A stretch of 64,000 bases of DNA from Chloroflexaceae bacterium (lineage in GTDB: Bacteria; Chloroflexota; Chloroflexia; Chloroflexales; Chloroflexaceae): positions 62,001 to 126,000 of the forward strand of contig JANWYD010000004.1 of NCBI GenBank assembly GCA_025057155.1. The letters are read 5' to 3'. Below are positions 17,869 through 27,573 of this stretch, piece after piece. Below the pieces are notes generated by a model. It worked only from the letters and a program-made list of their open reading frames with translations. It was not told where the DNA came from and searched no databases. The position numbers and the translations under genes are program-made. Position 1 is the stretch's first letter. Every line of letters begins with the position of its first letter.

Positions 17869-17897
17869 TTGACAAAGCCTCGCCTCCGTCGTATAAT
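17869..17897 (+). promoter_or_regulatory. Consensus sigma70 promoter of the tRNA pair
   Basis: TTGACA (17869-17874), a 17-bp spacer and TATAAT (17892-17897): a full match to the sigma70 consensus, 25 bp before tRNA-Leu. It supports a standard housekeeping sigma factor in this organism. Confidence 0.88.
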
Positions 17898-17922
17898 TTG
17901 CGATGGTAAGCTGTAACTGCAT

Positions 17923-18009
<87 letters not shown>

Positions 18010-18015
18010 TCCCGG

Positions 18016-18089
18016 TGGGGGATAGTTTAACGGTAGAACGCCTGATTCTGGCTCAGGTAGTTGGGGTTCGAGTCCCTGTCCCCCAGCCA
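18016..18089 (+). tRNA. tRNA-Gln (anticodon CTG)
   Basis: Acceptor TGGGGGA pairs with TCCCCCA, followed by G and an encoded CCA. The anticodon stem CCTGA/TCAGG holds loop TTCTGGC, anticodon CTG. It lies 6 nt after tRNA-Leu and is cotranscribed with it. Confidence 0.95.
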
Positions 18090-18097
18090 GACGCATT

Positions 18098-18128
18098 GCC
18101 GCCACGCGCCCGCGTGGCGGCTTGTGTT
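18098..18128 (+). terminator. Terminator of the tRNA operon
   Basis: A perfect 11-bp GC stem (18098-18108 with 18111-18121, GCCGCCACGCG) followed by TTGTGTT, 9 bp after tRNA-Gln. It also faces the end of the convergent membrane-protein gene. Confidence 0.75.
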
Positions 18129-18501
18129 AGCGCGCTGTTTCGTAGGCCCGCGCCACGATGACGAGCAGCATAAGACAGATGGTTGCAAAGACCAGCGCTT
18201 CCCCTCGACCCGTGCGCCCGCGGTTGTAGGCGATGGCGCCGGGCAACAGTAGCGGGGCTATAATGCCGTAGATGATGTGCAGCGCCAGCGGCCCCGCCAG
18301 AGCCAGATTGCGCGTCAGCAGCAGCGCGCCCAGGCTGCACTGAGCCACGATGAGCAACTGCGCCATCCACAGCGCCCCGATGTAGCCCTGGCCCACCCGC
18401 CCGCGCAGGGCGCATAGCAGCGCCCAGATGACCAGTACGGCCATCAGCGCCGTGAGGGTGAGTTGCAGCCGGCTGTGGAGCAGCGCGATGCGTTCAAACA
18501 T
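18127..18501 (-). CDS. Small four-helix membrane protein
   Basis: A 124-residue protein with four predicted TM helices (about 12-31, 38-60, 65-88, 103-120). Histidines near helix ends (LLHSRLQ and LAGPLALHIIYG) resemble the His spacing of small heme-binding or cytochrome-b-like bundles, but I cannot assign a family. It ends inside the tRNA terminator region. The ATG at 18501 lacks a strong Shine-Dalgarno. Confidence 0.6.
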   Translation of the reverse strand: MFERIALLHSRLQLTLTALMAVLVIWALLCALRGRVGQGYIGALWMAQLLIVAQCSLGALLLTRNLALAGPLALHIIYGIIAPLLLPGAIAYNRGRTGRGEALVFATICLMLLVIVARAYETAR

Positions 18502-18946
18502 CGTATCGGTCCGTGCTGGACGGTTGGCGGCGGGGTGCGCCCTGGATCTGGCACAACTGCGCCTGTGCCTGCGCGAACCCCGCCATTGTAGCGCAGTCCT
18601 GATTCGATAGGGGAGGCGACCCTGGCGTATACGTGTTCATACTCGGGGTAACAGTAGAGCCTGGGAGCGAGGCCGTCTCGCCCTCGAAGCCACAACGAGG
18701 GCTGGAAGCCCTCGCTTCCAGGAGAAGTGTGAACAGTCGCCCTGGCGTGGAGAAACCCGGTTTCGCCCGCCTGCAACGCGGTGAGTTACGCTACTGCCCG
18801 TTTCCCATCAGGCAGGGGCACGGGGAAACCGGGTTTCCCCACCTCCTCGCTCGGACCAGGTAGGAGCCTGGGAGGGCAAGGCTCTCTCAGACCCTCCCGC
18901 GGAGGCCTGATGCTTGCCCATTCGGTAGTCTACAGGATCAGAAGCG
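18502..18946. other. 445-bp gap rich in small palindromes
   Basis: No gene seen. The gap contains a CGAGGGCT/AGCCCTCG hairpin near 18695, two GGAAACC/GGTTTCC palindromes (18747-18766 and 18804-18840) and a decayed GGGAGGGC palindrome (18868-18890). Confidence 0.55.
18804..18840. repeat. CAGGCAGGGG + GGGGAAACC palindrome unit (family P2)
   Basis: The unit reads CCCATCAGGCAGGGGCACG and then GGGGAAACC/GGTTTCCCC. The same composite occurs, diverged, at 24710-24748 and inverted at 60655-60692. Confidence 0.65.
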
Positions 18947-19048
18947 ATGACCATTGGCTGGACTGAGTGTCTGATCATCCTGGCGCTGGTTGCGCTGATA
19001 GCGGCGGTGGCCTTTCGCGCGGGTTACTTTCGGGGCAGAGGACAGTAA
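18947..19048 (+). CDS. 33-aa single-helix membrane peptide
   Basis: A 33-codon ORF: MTIGWTECLIILALVALIAA and a basic C-end (RAGYFRGRGQ), one TM helix with a positive-inside tail. Its TAA overlaps the ATG of the next gene (TAATG), which suggests translational coupling to the EamA transporter. AGGA lies about 9 bases before the ATG. Such peptides can be partners of transporters, but the family is unknown and the ORF is short, so chance cannot be excluded. Confidence 0.45.
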   Translation: MTIGWTECLIILALVALIAAVAFRAGYFRGRGQ

Positions 19049-19884
19049 TGGGCGTGGTCTTCGGGTTGCTGGCGGCCCTGGGCTGGGGCGCCGGGGATTT
19101 CGCCCTGAGCCGCATCTCGCGGCGCATCGGGCCGCTGGCGACGTTGCTGTACCTCCAGGCCGCCGGTATCGTCAGTATTGGCCTGGTGCTGCTGGCCCGC
19201 AGCGACCCGCCTCCGCTCGACCCGGCGCTCTGGGCGCTGGGGGTCGCCGTGAACACGTTGAACGTCGCCGCGACGCTGCTCCTGTACCGGGCGCTGGCAG
19301 TGGGCACGCTGATGATCGTCTCGCCGATCTGCGCCAGTTTCGCCGTTGTTACCGCCAGCCTGGCGATGCTGGGGGGCGAACGACTCGCCCCGGTGACGCT
19401 CGCGGGGGTGGCGCTGGTGATGGCAGGCGTGGCGGTGGTCTCGCGGGGCAGCAGAGGGGAACCCCTGGGGTTGAAAGGAGTGCCGGCGGCCCTTGGCGCG
19501 GCGCTGGGCTAAGGGGTCTTCTTCTACTTGCTCGGGCCGGTCACCGCGGGCCTCGGTGTAGCCTGGCCCATTTTCATCGGGCGGGTAATGGCCTGCGGCG
19601 TCGCCGCCCTGGCCTTCCTCTGGCAGCAGCGGCGTCCCGCACCGCTCTCGCTGCGTCTCCTGGGCATGATTGCGATCGCCGCATCGCTCGACACCATCGG
19701 CTTTCTGGCCTACAACACCGGCATCGCCACAGCCTACGTCAGCGTGGTGACGGCCCTGGCCTCGATCTTCAGCGCGGTCACCGTGCTGCTGGCGTGGGTG
19801 CTGCTGCGGGAGCGGCTGGTCAGGACGCAGTGGGCGGGGGTGGTAGCGGTGCTGGTGGGAGTGTTGCTGGTGAGCTTGCGGTGA
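19048..19884 (+). pseudogene. EamA/DMT-family transporter interrupted by an in-frame stop
   Basis: Reading through, this is a 278-codon drug/metabolite transporter with ten helices in two EamA repeats (start MGVVFGLLAALGWGAGDFAL; end WAGVVAVLVGVLLVSL). A TAA at 19510-19512 interrupts it exactly at the junction of the repeats: the codons before give ALGAALG and those after give GVFFYLLGPVTAGLG in the same frame. Everything else is intact, so the lesion is recent, a sequencing error, or the halves are made separately (a TTG at 19528 could start the second). Two separate five-helix halves would still be plausible for this superfamily, whose SMR relatives work as dimers. The ATG overlaps the upstream peptide stop. 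Confidence 0.75.
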
Positions 19885-19901
19885 ATGCTCTCCTGTCACC
19901 G

Positions 19902-20411
19902 ATGGACATCCACTACACCATTATCAACAGCCCCCTGGGCTGGCTGCTGGTGGCCGCAACCGAGCGGGGGATCTGCCGGATTGCCTTTGGGGAGGACGTC
20001 GCCGCGCTGGAGAGCGAGCTGCGCCGCGCCTTCCCGCAGGCGCGGATCGCGCGCGACGATGCCATGCTGGCCGCTATCGCCACGGGGCTGGCCGACTACC
20101 TTGCGGGGCGCGGGCCGTGCCCCGATCTGCCCCTTGATCTGCCCGGCACGCCCTTCCAGCGCCGGGTCTGGGAGGCGTTGCGCGCCATTCCCCATGGGGA
20201 GACGCGCAGCTACGGGCAGATCGCCGCCGCGCTGGGCCTGGGGCCGGGCGCAGCGCGGGCGGTAGGGGGAGCCTGCGCGGCCAATCCGGTAGCCCTGCTG
20301 GTGCCCTGCCACCGCGCCGTAGGCCGCGACGGCGGCCTCCAGGGCTTTCGCTGGGGCCTCGAGCGCAAGCGGGCGCTGCTGGAACTGGAGCGTTCCTCCA
20401 GGTCAACATAA
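19902..20411 (+). CDS. ogt: Methylated-DNA-protein-cysteine methyltransferase
   Basis: A 169-residue suicide repair protein that transfers alkyl groups from O6-alkylguanine to its own cysteine. The N-terminal domain starts MDIHYTIINSPLGWLLVAAT as in Ogt. The C-terminal domain has the DNA-binding helix-turn-helix (GETRSYGQIAAALGLGPGAARAVGGA) and the active site PCHRAVG (Cys near residue 137). The ATG at 19902 matches the family start; a GTG at 19881 overlapping the stop of the broken transporter (GTGA) is an alternative with GGTGAG upstream and would add 7 residues. Confidence 0.93.
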   Translation: MDIHYTIINSPLGWLLVAATERGICRIAFGEDVAALESELRRAFPQARIARDDAMLAAIATGLADYLAGRGPCPDLPLDLPGTPFQRRVWEALRAIPHGETRSYGQIAAALGLGPGAARAVGGACAANPVALLVPCHRAVGRDGGLQGFRWGLERKRALLELERSSRST

Positions 20412-20536
20412 AATGAAGCGACCGGCAAGTCCAGCAGGGCCGCGCTCGCTTGAAGGAACAACTTGCTCTCGTCCCCGCGGTGCGCGCAGCGCACGGACGA
20501 CTACGGCGATTATACAGACAAGGAAGGGGATCCCTG

Positions 20537-22597
20537 ATGATGCGCATTCGCGGCTGCTGCCCGCACGACTGCCCCGACACCTGCGCCACTATCACCGAGG
20601 TGCAGGATGGGCAGGCGCTGCGCTTTTACGCCGACCCGGATCACCCCGTAACCCGCGGCTGGTTGTGCGCCAAGGTGCGACCCTACCTGAAGCGCGTCTA
20701 CAGCCCTGACCGGCTGCTCTACCCCTTGCGCCGGGCGGGGCCGAAGGGCGCGGGGCGCTGGGAACGCATCAGTTGGGACGAGGCCATCGCGACCATTACC
20801 GCTCGCTGGCGCGAGATTATCGCCACCTACGGCGCGGCGGCGATCCTGCCCTACTCTTACAGCGGCACCCTGGGCCTGGTGCAGATGCTCATCTGCAACC
20901 AGCGCCTGTGGAACCGCATGGGTGCGAGCGGGCTGGAACGTTCAATCTGTAGCGCGGCGGCACACGCCGCGGTAGCGGCCACCCTGGGGGCCAGGCATGG
21001 CCCGGATTACGCCGATCTGCTCCACAGCCGCCTGATCCTGCTCTGGGGACACAATCCCGCCAGCACCGCGCCCCACGTGATGCCCTTTCTGCGCCAGGCC
21101 CAGAAACAGGGCGCCTACGTGGTGGTCATTGACCCGCGCCGCACCCTTACCGCCCGCTCGGCGGATGAGCACATCCAGGTGCGCCCGGCCACCGACGCGG
21201 CCCTGGCGCTGGGCCTGATGCAGGTGATCTTCAGCGAAGGGCTGCACGATGAGCCCTGGCTGGAGGCGCACAGTCTGGGCTGGCGGGCGTTGCGCGAGCG
21301 GGCCATGCAGTACCCTCCCGAGCGGGCCAGCGCCTTGACCGGCGTCCCTGCCGATGCCATCGTGGCCCTGGCGCGCCGGTATGCCTCGACGAAGCCCGCC
21401 CTGCTCAAAACGGCCGATGGAGTGCAACGGCACCAGAACGGCGGGCAGACCTTCCGCGCCCTATGTTGCCTGCCCGCCGTGGTGGGGCAGTACGGCGTGC
21501 GGGGCGGCGGCCTGGCCTTCTCCACCGGCGGCTACGTAGCCTGGGATGGCGAGGCGCTGGCGCATCACCGGGACTGCCCGCCCGTGCCGCGCATCGTGAA
21601 CATGAACCGCCTGGGCGCCGCTCTTACCGGCGAGGTGCGCGATCCGCCGATTATGGCCCTCTACGTCTACGGAGCCAATCCGGTGACCTCCGCGCCCAAT
21701 GCCGGCCTGATCGTCCAGGGCCTGCTGCGGGAGGACCTCTTCACGGTGGTGCACGAGCAGTTCCTCACCGACACGGCCCGCTACGCCGACCTGGTGCTGC
21801 CAGCGACCACGCAACTCGAGCATGTCGACCTGCACACAGCCTACGGGCATCGCTTCTTGCAATACAATCACCCCGCCATCCCGCCACGAGGAGAGGCCCG
21901 GAGCAACTGGGACGTGATGCGCCTCCTGGCCGCAGGGATGGGCTACACCGAGCCGTGGCTGCGCGAGAGCGCCGAGGAAGCCATTCGCGGGGTGCTTGAC
22001 GCCACCCGCGCCAGGAATCCCTTCCTGGCCGGTATCACTTTGGAGCGATTACAGGCCGAGGGGACGGTGCGGCTAAACCTGGAGGGCGCCGAGGCGCCGT
22101 TTGCCAACGGCGTCTTTCCTACTCCGTCGGGCAAGGTAGAGTTGTACAGCGCGGCCATGGCCGCTCAGGGGCTCGACCCGCTGCCCGACTACGTTGAGCC
22201 GCTGGCCCTGCGCGAACGGGCCGCGCGCCCCGACGACGAACGGCTGATCGTCCTGTCGGGCGCGTCGCACCATTTCGTTTCATCGAGCATGGCCAACCAG
22301 CCTGATCTGCAGGCAAAGGAAGGCGCGCCGTTCATCGAGATCAGCCCTGCCGATGCCGCGGCGCGCGGCATTAGCGACGGCGATGAGGTGGTGGTCGAAA
22401 ACGAGCGTGGCTGGTGTCGCCTGCGCGCCGTGGTCACCGACGACGTGCCCTCTGGCGTTGCCGTGGCCCCCAAGGGTCACTGGGGCAGCCTCTCGCCCGA
22501 TGGTCGCAACATTAACTGGACCACTCCCGACGATCTGGCCGATCTGGCTGGGCAAAGCACCTTTCATACGAACCTGGCATGGGTGCGCAGAGCCTGA
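20537..22597 (+). CDS. Molybdopterin oxidoreductase (DMSO reductase family)
   Basis: A 686-residue bis-MGD enzyme. The N-terminus has a [4Fe-4S] motif, C-x3-C-x3-C-x27-C (residues 8, 12, 16 and 44; CPHDCPDTC then GWLCAKV). The molybdopterin domains follow, with ERSICSAAAHAA near the expected Mo-ligand region (about 140) and the C-terminal MopB-binding beta-barrel (GDEVVVENERGWCRLRAVV, about 620). There is no Tat signal and no adjacent FeS or membrane subunit, so it is probably cytosolic. The substrate is unknown; formate, S-oxide or other oxyanion chemistry are all possible. Two consecutive ATGs (20537, 20540) follow GGAAGGGG. Confidence 0.88.
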   Translation: MMRIRGCCPHDCPDTCATITEVQDGQALRFYADPDHPVTRGWLCAKVRPYLKRVYSPDRLLYPLRRAGPKGAGRWERISWDEAIATITARWREIIATYGAAAILPYSYSGTLGLVQMLICNQRLWNRMGASGLERSICSAAAHAAVAATLGARHGPDYADLLHSRLILLWGHNPASTAPHVMPFLRQAQKQGAYVVVIDPRRTLTARSADEHIQVRPATDAALALGLMQVIFSEGLHDEPWLEAHSLGWRALRERAMQYPPERASALTGVPADAIVALARRYASTKPALLKTADGVQRHQNGGQTFRALCCLPAVVGQYGVRGGGLAFSTGGYVAWDGEALAHHRDCPPVPRIVNMNRLGAALTGEVRDPPIMALYVYGANPVTSAPNAGLIVQGLLREDLFTVVHEQFLTDTARYADLVLPATTQLEHVDLHTAYGHRFLQYNHPAIPPRGEARSNWDVMRLLAAGMGYTEPWLRESAEEAIRGVLDATRARNPFLAGITLERLQAEGTVRLNLEGAEAPFANGVFPTPSGKVELYSAAMAAQGLDPLPDYVEPLALRERAARPDDERLIVLSGASHHFVSSSMANQPDLQAKEGAPFIEISPADAAARGISDGDEVVVENERGWCRLRAVVTDDVPSGVAVAPKGHWGSLSPDGRNINWTTPDDLADLAGQSTFHTNLAWVRRA

Positions 22598-22949
22598 GCA
22601 ACTCCATTTCCCGCGGCGGGTTCGGGGCGCGCCCCGAGGATCTGGTACAGGCCCTGACTCTGCTGTGGCGCAGGTCTCCTGGAATGCGTTCAGATGAACC
22701 GCAGAGCACGCAGGGGATGAGCTTTTTTGCAGCCCTCCGTCTCCTCCGCGTTCTCTGCGGAGCGAACGCGGTCGGTAGATGTGAACACGATGGCTCCTTG
22801 TTAAATGGCACAAATGTGCTATAATGTTCTATACCTGCCCGCAGGCCGGACGACAGCGCGGGGGATGGGAACATCCTCGGACGGTAAGCGCGAGCAGACA
22901 CGGAGCGTCGGAGAGAGACCGGCAGCGGCGCCCTCGAAGGAGCGCACCT
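22598..22949. other. Intergenic region with promoter and decayed repeats
   Basis: No gene seen. It contains words such as CGCAGAGCACGCAGGG and CGTTCTCTGCGGAGCG that look like degenerate direct/inverted repeats, then the promoter and leader of the next gene. Confidence 0.5.
22798..22825 (+). promoter_or_regulatory. Putative promoter of the DUF3072-like gene
   Basis: TTGTTA (22798-22803), 16-bp spacer, perfect TATAAT (22820-22825), about 115 nt before the chosen ATG. Confidence 0.55.
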
Positions 22950-23657
22950 ATGACCACTCCCCGTGGCGACGAGCGCACGGTTACGCGCACCTATCGCGCG
23001 GCCATACGCCTCGGCGAAGACTACATTACGCTTGAAGAAACGATCACCCTGCCCATTGACGCCAGCGATGAGGACGTGCAGCAGGCGGTTGAACTGGGCT
23101 GGCGCATCTACCGCGCGCAGCGCGAGGCGATTGAGCAGCAGGTGGCCGGCGTGCGCGAGGCGCAGGGGCCGCCTCCAGCGATTACGGTGCGCGATCCTGA
23201 CGCCCCCGCCAGCGAGAAACAGCGCAACTACATCGCAACGCTTCAGGACCAGTTGAACTGGACGAGCGACCAGTTGACCGCCTTTGCCGGCGAGCAGGGC
23301 GTGGACCTGGTAACGATGACCAAGGGCCAGGCTTCGAGCTTTATTGACGAGCTGAAGAAACTGGCCGAAGAGCGCGCCCGCTACGCTGCCGAGCCGCGGG
23401 CCCGGAGCATCGAAGCGGCGCGCGCGGTTGATGAAGGCGCGCTTCCGGCGACCGAGAAGCAGTTACAGGCCCTGGCGCGCCTGGCCCACTCCCGTGGCCT
23501 GGATCTGGACGCGGAGCTGGTTCGCCGCTTCGGGGTTGACAGCGACGCTCTGAGCGGGGAGCAGGCGCGCGCACTGATCAGCGAGTGGCAGAGCCGCCCG
23601 GCTCGCGCCGCCGCCCCGCGCCGCGAACCGGCCCCCGATGAGCGCCGCGAGGAGTAG
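22950..23657 (+). CDS. Cytosolic protein with duplicated DUF3072-like motif
   Basis: A 235-residue soluble, charged protein. The N-terminal part (about 1-75) is acidic with EETITLPIDASDEDVQQAVELGWRIY-type content. Two similar segments follow: SEKQRNYIATLQDQLNW...GQASSFIDELKKL (about 90-140) and TEKQLQALARLAHSRGL...EQARALISEWQS (about 170-220). This 'tEKQ...xLxx...ALI' pattern resembles the short DUF3072-type helical module sometimes seen attached to DNA-handling proteins. The tail is Arg/Pro-rich. Function unknown. The ATG has AAGGAG 8 bases upstream; an in-frame upstream start at 22824 would lie at the promoter and is rejected. Confidence 0.65.
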   Translation: MTTPRGDERTVTRTYRAAIRLGEDYITLEETITLPIDASDEDVQQAVELGWRIYRAQREAIEQQVAGVREAQGPPPAITVRDPDAPASEKQRNYIATLQDQLNWTSDQLTAFAGEQGVDLVTMTKGQASSFIDELKKLAEERARYAAEPRARSIEAARAVDEGALPATEKQLQALARLAHSRGLDLDAELVRRFGVDSDALSGEQARALISEWQSRPARAAAPRREPAPDERREE

Positions 23658-23658
23658 G

Positions 23659-23675
23659 GCAACCCTCAGGGTTGC
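23659..23675 (+). terminator. Hairpin GCAACCCT/AGGGTTGC
   Basis: An 8-bp perfect inverted repeat with a 1-base centre immediately after the stop of the DUF3072-like gene. The same arms recur in the 27-bp palindrome at 49169. Confidence 0.5.
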
Positions 23676-23703
23676 TCTGTAGAGGAAACCCGACATTCCC
23701 CTG

Positions 23704-23732
23704 TTACGGCTGAACCATGGCTATGGTATGAT
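23704..23732 (+). promoter_or_regulatory. Putative promoter overlapping the MBL-fold gene start
   Basis: TTACGG (23704-23709), 17-bp spacer, TATGAT (23727-23732). The predicted transcript start (about 23739) coincides with the ATG at 23740, which would make the mRNA leaderless. Confidence 0.4.
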
Positions 23733-23739
23733 GGCAGCC

Positions 23740-24657
23740 ATGGAAGCCTTACACCACCCCGACGGCGTGGCCGTCATTGACACGCATCACATGGGCCGCG
23801 CCCACGTGGTGGCGAGTTACGTCCTTCTGGGCGATGAGCCGGCCCTGGTGGATCCGGGGCCGGCGGCCACCTTGCCCAGCCTTGAGGCCGGGATCCAGGC
23901 CCACGGTCTGACCCTCGACGACCTCCGCCACGTTGTGCTGACCCACATCCATCTCGACCATGCCGGCGCCACCGGCATGATCCTCACCCGCAACCCCCGC
24001 GTCCAGGTTCATGTGCACGAGAAGGGCGCGCCTCACCTGATTGACCCCTCCCGGCTGGTCAGCAGCGCAGGGATGCTCTGGGGCGATCGGCTGGAAACCC
24101 TCTGGGGCCGTACCATGCCTGTACCGGCGGCGGCCATCCTGACCCTGGTGGGCGGCGAAACGCTGCGTCTCGGCAGGCGGACGCTGCGGGCCTACGATGC
24201 CCCCGGGCACGCCAAGCACCACCTGGTCTGGTTCGACGAGCAGAGCGGCGCAGCATTCGTGGGCGACAACACCGGCGTGCGCCTGCCGGGGCGGCCCTTC
24301 ACCCGCCCGGCCACCCCGCCGCCCGATGTGGATGTCGAGGCCTGGCTGCAAACCCTCGACATGATCGCCGCCCTGACTCCGGGCTGGCTCTGCCTGACCC
24401 ATTTTGGCGCCTTCAATGACGTGGAGTTCCACCTGGCCGATTTTCGCGAACGGTTGCTGCGCTGGGCCGAACTGGTGCGCGAGGGGTTGCGCAGCGGGCG
24501 CAGCGAAGCCGAGCAGATCGCCGCGCTCGAGGCCCTCGGCGCCGCCGAAGTAGCCAGCCTCAGCGCGCCCGAACGAGCCGTGCTGGCCCAGCAGTCTGGC
24601 GACCTGGCGCTGAGCTGGCGCGGTCTGGCGCGCTACTGGCAGAAGCGCGGCGCGTAG
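23740..24657 (+). CDS. MBL-fold metallohydrolase
   Basis: A 305-residue metallo-beta-lactamase-fold hydrolase with the zinc motif THIHLDHAG (about residues 70-78), a downstream DAPGHAKHHLVWFDE His and AFVGDNTG Asp, completing a binuclear metal site. The C-terminal third (about 215-305) is helical. Glyoxalase-II-like and other thiolester/phosphodiester hydrolases share this layout; I cannot choose the substrate. The ATG at 23740 fits the promoter; in-frame ATGs at 23728 and 23731 overlap the -10 box. It sits between unrelated genes. Confidence 0.85.
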   Translation: MEALHHPDGVAVIDTHHMGRAHVVASYVLLGDEPALVDPGPAATLPSLEAGIQAHGLTLDDLRHVVLTHIHLDHAGATGMILTRNPRVQVHVHEKGAPHLIDPSRLVSSAGMLWGDRLETLWGRTMPVPAAAILTLVGGETLRLGRRTLRAYDAPGHAKHHLVWFDEQSGAAFVGDNTGVRLPGRPFTRPATPPPDVDVEAWLQTLDMIAALTPGWLCLTHFGAFNDVEFHLADFRERLLRWAELVREGLRSGRSEAEQIAALEALGAAEVASLSAPERAVLAQQSGDLALSWRGLARYWQKRGA

Positions 24658-26197
<1,540 letters not shown>

Positions 26198-26241
26198 CCG
26201 CTTGTAGAGGGCGTGAGGGCCTCCCAACGCGCAGTGAAGGG

Positions 26242-26266
26242 TATGGGGAACCCCGGGTTCCCCATA
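26242..26266. terminator. Bidirectional hairpin between sqdB and sqdX
   Basis: A perfect 12-bp inverted repeat with 1-base centre (TATGGGGAACCC / GGGTTCCCCATA) between two convergent genes, followed on plus by a short TTTT. It also belongs to the P2 repeat family. Confidence 0.65.
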
Positions 26267-26270
26267 TTTT

Positions 26271-27428
26271 CTACATCGCTCCCGCCAGGCGCCGGCGCCG
26301 CGCCTGCGAACACTGAAAGACCCGCGTCGCCAGGCGATAGTAGTCAATCAACTGGTCCATGGTGGCCTGCCAGGAGCGCCCGCGAGCGTGAAGCACCCCG
26401 CGCTGGGCCAGCCCGCGCCGCAGATCCGGGTCGTCCTTCAGGCGCCGCACCAGGGCCCCGATCTGCTCGGGGCGTTCGGGGTCGAAGAGCAACCCGTTGT
26501 CCCCATTGGTAATGATGTCGAGCACGCCGCCAGCGCTGGCGGCGACCACCGGCACGCCGCAGGCCATGGCTTCCAGGGCCACCAGGCCGAAAGTTTCAGT
26601 GGTGGAGGGAAACAGAAACACATCGGCGGCCCGGTAGGCCGCCACCAGATCATCACCGCGCAAATAGCCGGGGAAAGTGGTCGGAGTGCCGCGAAAATGG
26701 CGCTTGAGCTGCTCTTCGCTGGGGCCGCCGCCAACCATCGCCAGGCGCACGCCCGGCACGCTGAACAGCGGGTCGCGGATCGTCTCCAGGCGCTTTTCGG
26801 GCGAGAGTCGTCCCACGTACACTACCAGCAACTCGTCGGGTCGCCCGCCGCTCAGCCGCTCACGCATCGCGGGATCGCGCGGGCCAGGGCTGAAGCGGTG
26901 CGTGTCAATCCCGCGCTTCCACCAGCGCACCCGCGCGAAGCCGTGACGGCGCAGATCTTTGAGCGTTTCAGTGCTCGGGCAGAGGTTGAGATGCGCTTGA
27001 TTATGCAGCGCGCGCAGGTATGACCAGATGACCGGCTCGATGAAGGCCCCGCCGTAGTGTCGCACGTAGCGCGGCACGTGCGTGTGGAAGGAGGCCAGGA
27101 TTGGCACGTTCAGCCGCCGCGCATAGGAGAGGCCGAAAGGTCCGAGGAAAAACGGAGCGACGATATGCACCAGGTCGGGCTGAAAGCTGCGTATCCGCTC
27201 CCAGACGAAGCGCCGGGGGATGTTGATGCGTAATTCGGGGTAGAAGGGCAGCGGCGGCCCTCCCACGCCCACGATCTCGGCGCCGGCGTACTCCTTTGGC
27301 CCTCCCGGCGGCCCGAAGAGCAACACCTGATGGCCCTTCTCCTGCAGGCGTTCCAGGGCCTGACACAGAATCGTCACCACGCCGTCAATCTTGGGTAGAA
27401 AGGTTTCGGTGAAGATGGCGATTTTCAT
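26271..27428 (-). CDS. sqdX: Sulfoquinovosyltransferase SqdX-like glycosyltransferase
   Basis: A 385-residue GT4-family glycosyltransferase, probably transferring sulfoquinovose from UDP to diacylglycerol to finish SQDG. The N-terminus MKIAIFTETFLPKIDGVVT and the following PLPFYPELRINIP and FQPDLVHIVAPFFLG are close to cyanobacterial SqdX as I know it. The C-terminal GT-B motif includes PSTTETFGLVALEAMACGVP (about 295-314) with the conserved E-x7-E. Start at 27428; an ORF extension to 27566 adds a repeat-derived stretch. The substrate call rests on sequence feel plus the facing sqdB; a generic GT4 lipid or mannosyl transferase is the alternative. Confidence 0.82.
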   Translation of the reverse strand: MKIAIFTETFLPKIDGVVTILCQALERLQEKGHQVLLFGPPGGPKEYAGAEIVGVGGPPLPFYPELRINIPRRFVWERIRSFQPDLVHIVAPFFLGPFGLSYARRLNVPILASFHTHVPRYVRHYGGAFIEPVIWSYLRALHNQAHLNLCPSTETLKDLRRHGFARVRWWKRGIDTHRFSPGPRDPAMRERLSGGRPDELLVVYVGRLSPEKRLETIRDPLFSVPGVRLAMVGGGPSEEQLKRHFRGTPTTFPGYLRGDDLVAAYRAADVFLFPSTTETFGLVALEAMACGVPVVAASAGGVLDIITNGDNGLLFDPERPEQIGALVRRLKDDPDLRRGLAQRGVLHARGRSWQATMDQLIDYYRLATRVFQCSQARRRRLAGAM

Positions 27429-27482
27429 ACCGGTCACCCATACGGCTGCGTCGCACACCAGCAGATGAAACTCCGGATAATC

Positions 27483-27506
27483 CTGGGAGGGCGAAAGCCC
27501 TCCCAG
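27483..27506. repeat. GGGAGGGC palindrome with GAAA loop (family P1)
   Basis: Arms CTGGGAGGGC and GCCCTCCCAG around a GAAA tetraloop; the best member of its family in the window. Confidence 0.7.
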
Positions 27507-27540
27507 ACCGACCCGTCGCGCAGAGGATGCTCGGGTTGCC

Positions 27541-27571
27541 CGCGGGTGCAACCTTCCAGGTGGCACCCGCG
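27541..27571 (-). terminator. Hairpin after lysC
   Basis: A perfect 9-bp stem (27541-27549 with 27563-27571, CGCGGGTGC) just beyond the lysC stop on the minus strand. No T-run. Confidence 0.5.
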
Positions 27572-27573
27572 GG

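Noticed and set aside
19510-19512. Recoding (readthrough) at the EamA TAA
   Set aside because: No stimulatory structure or known context is visible; decay, error or separate halves are simpler.
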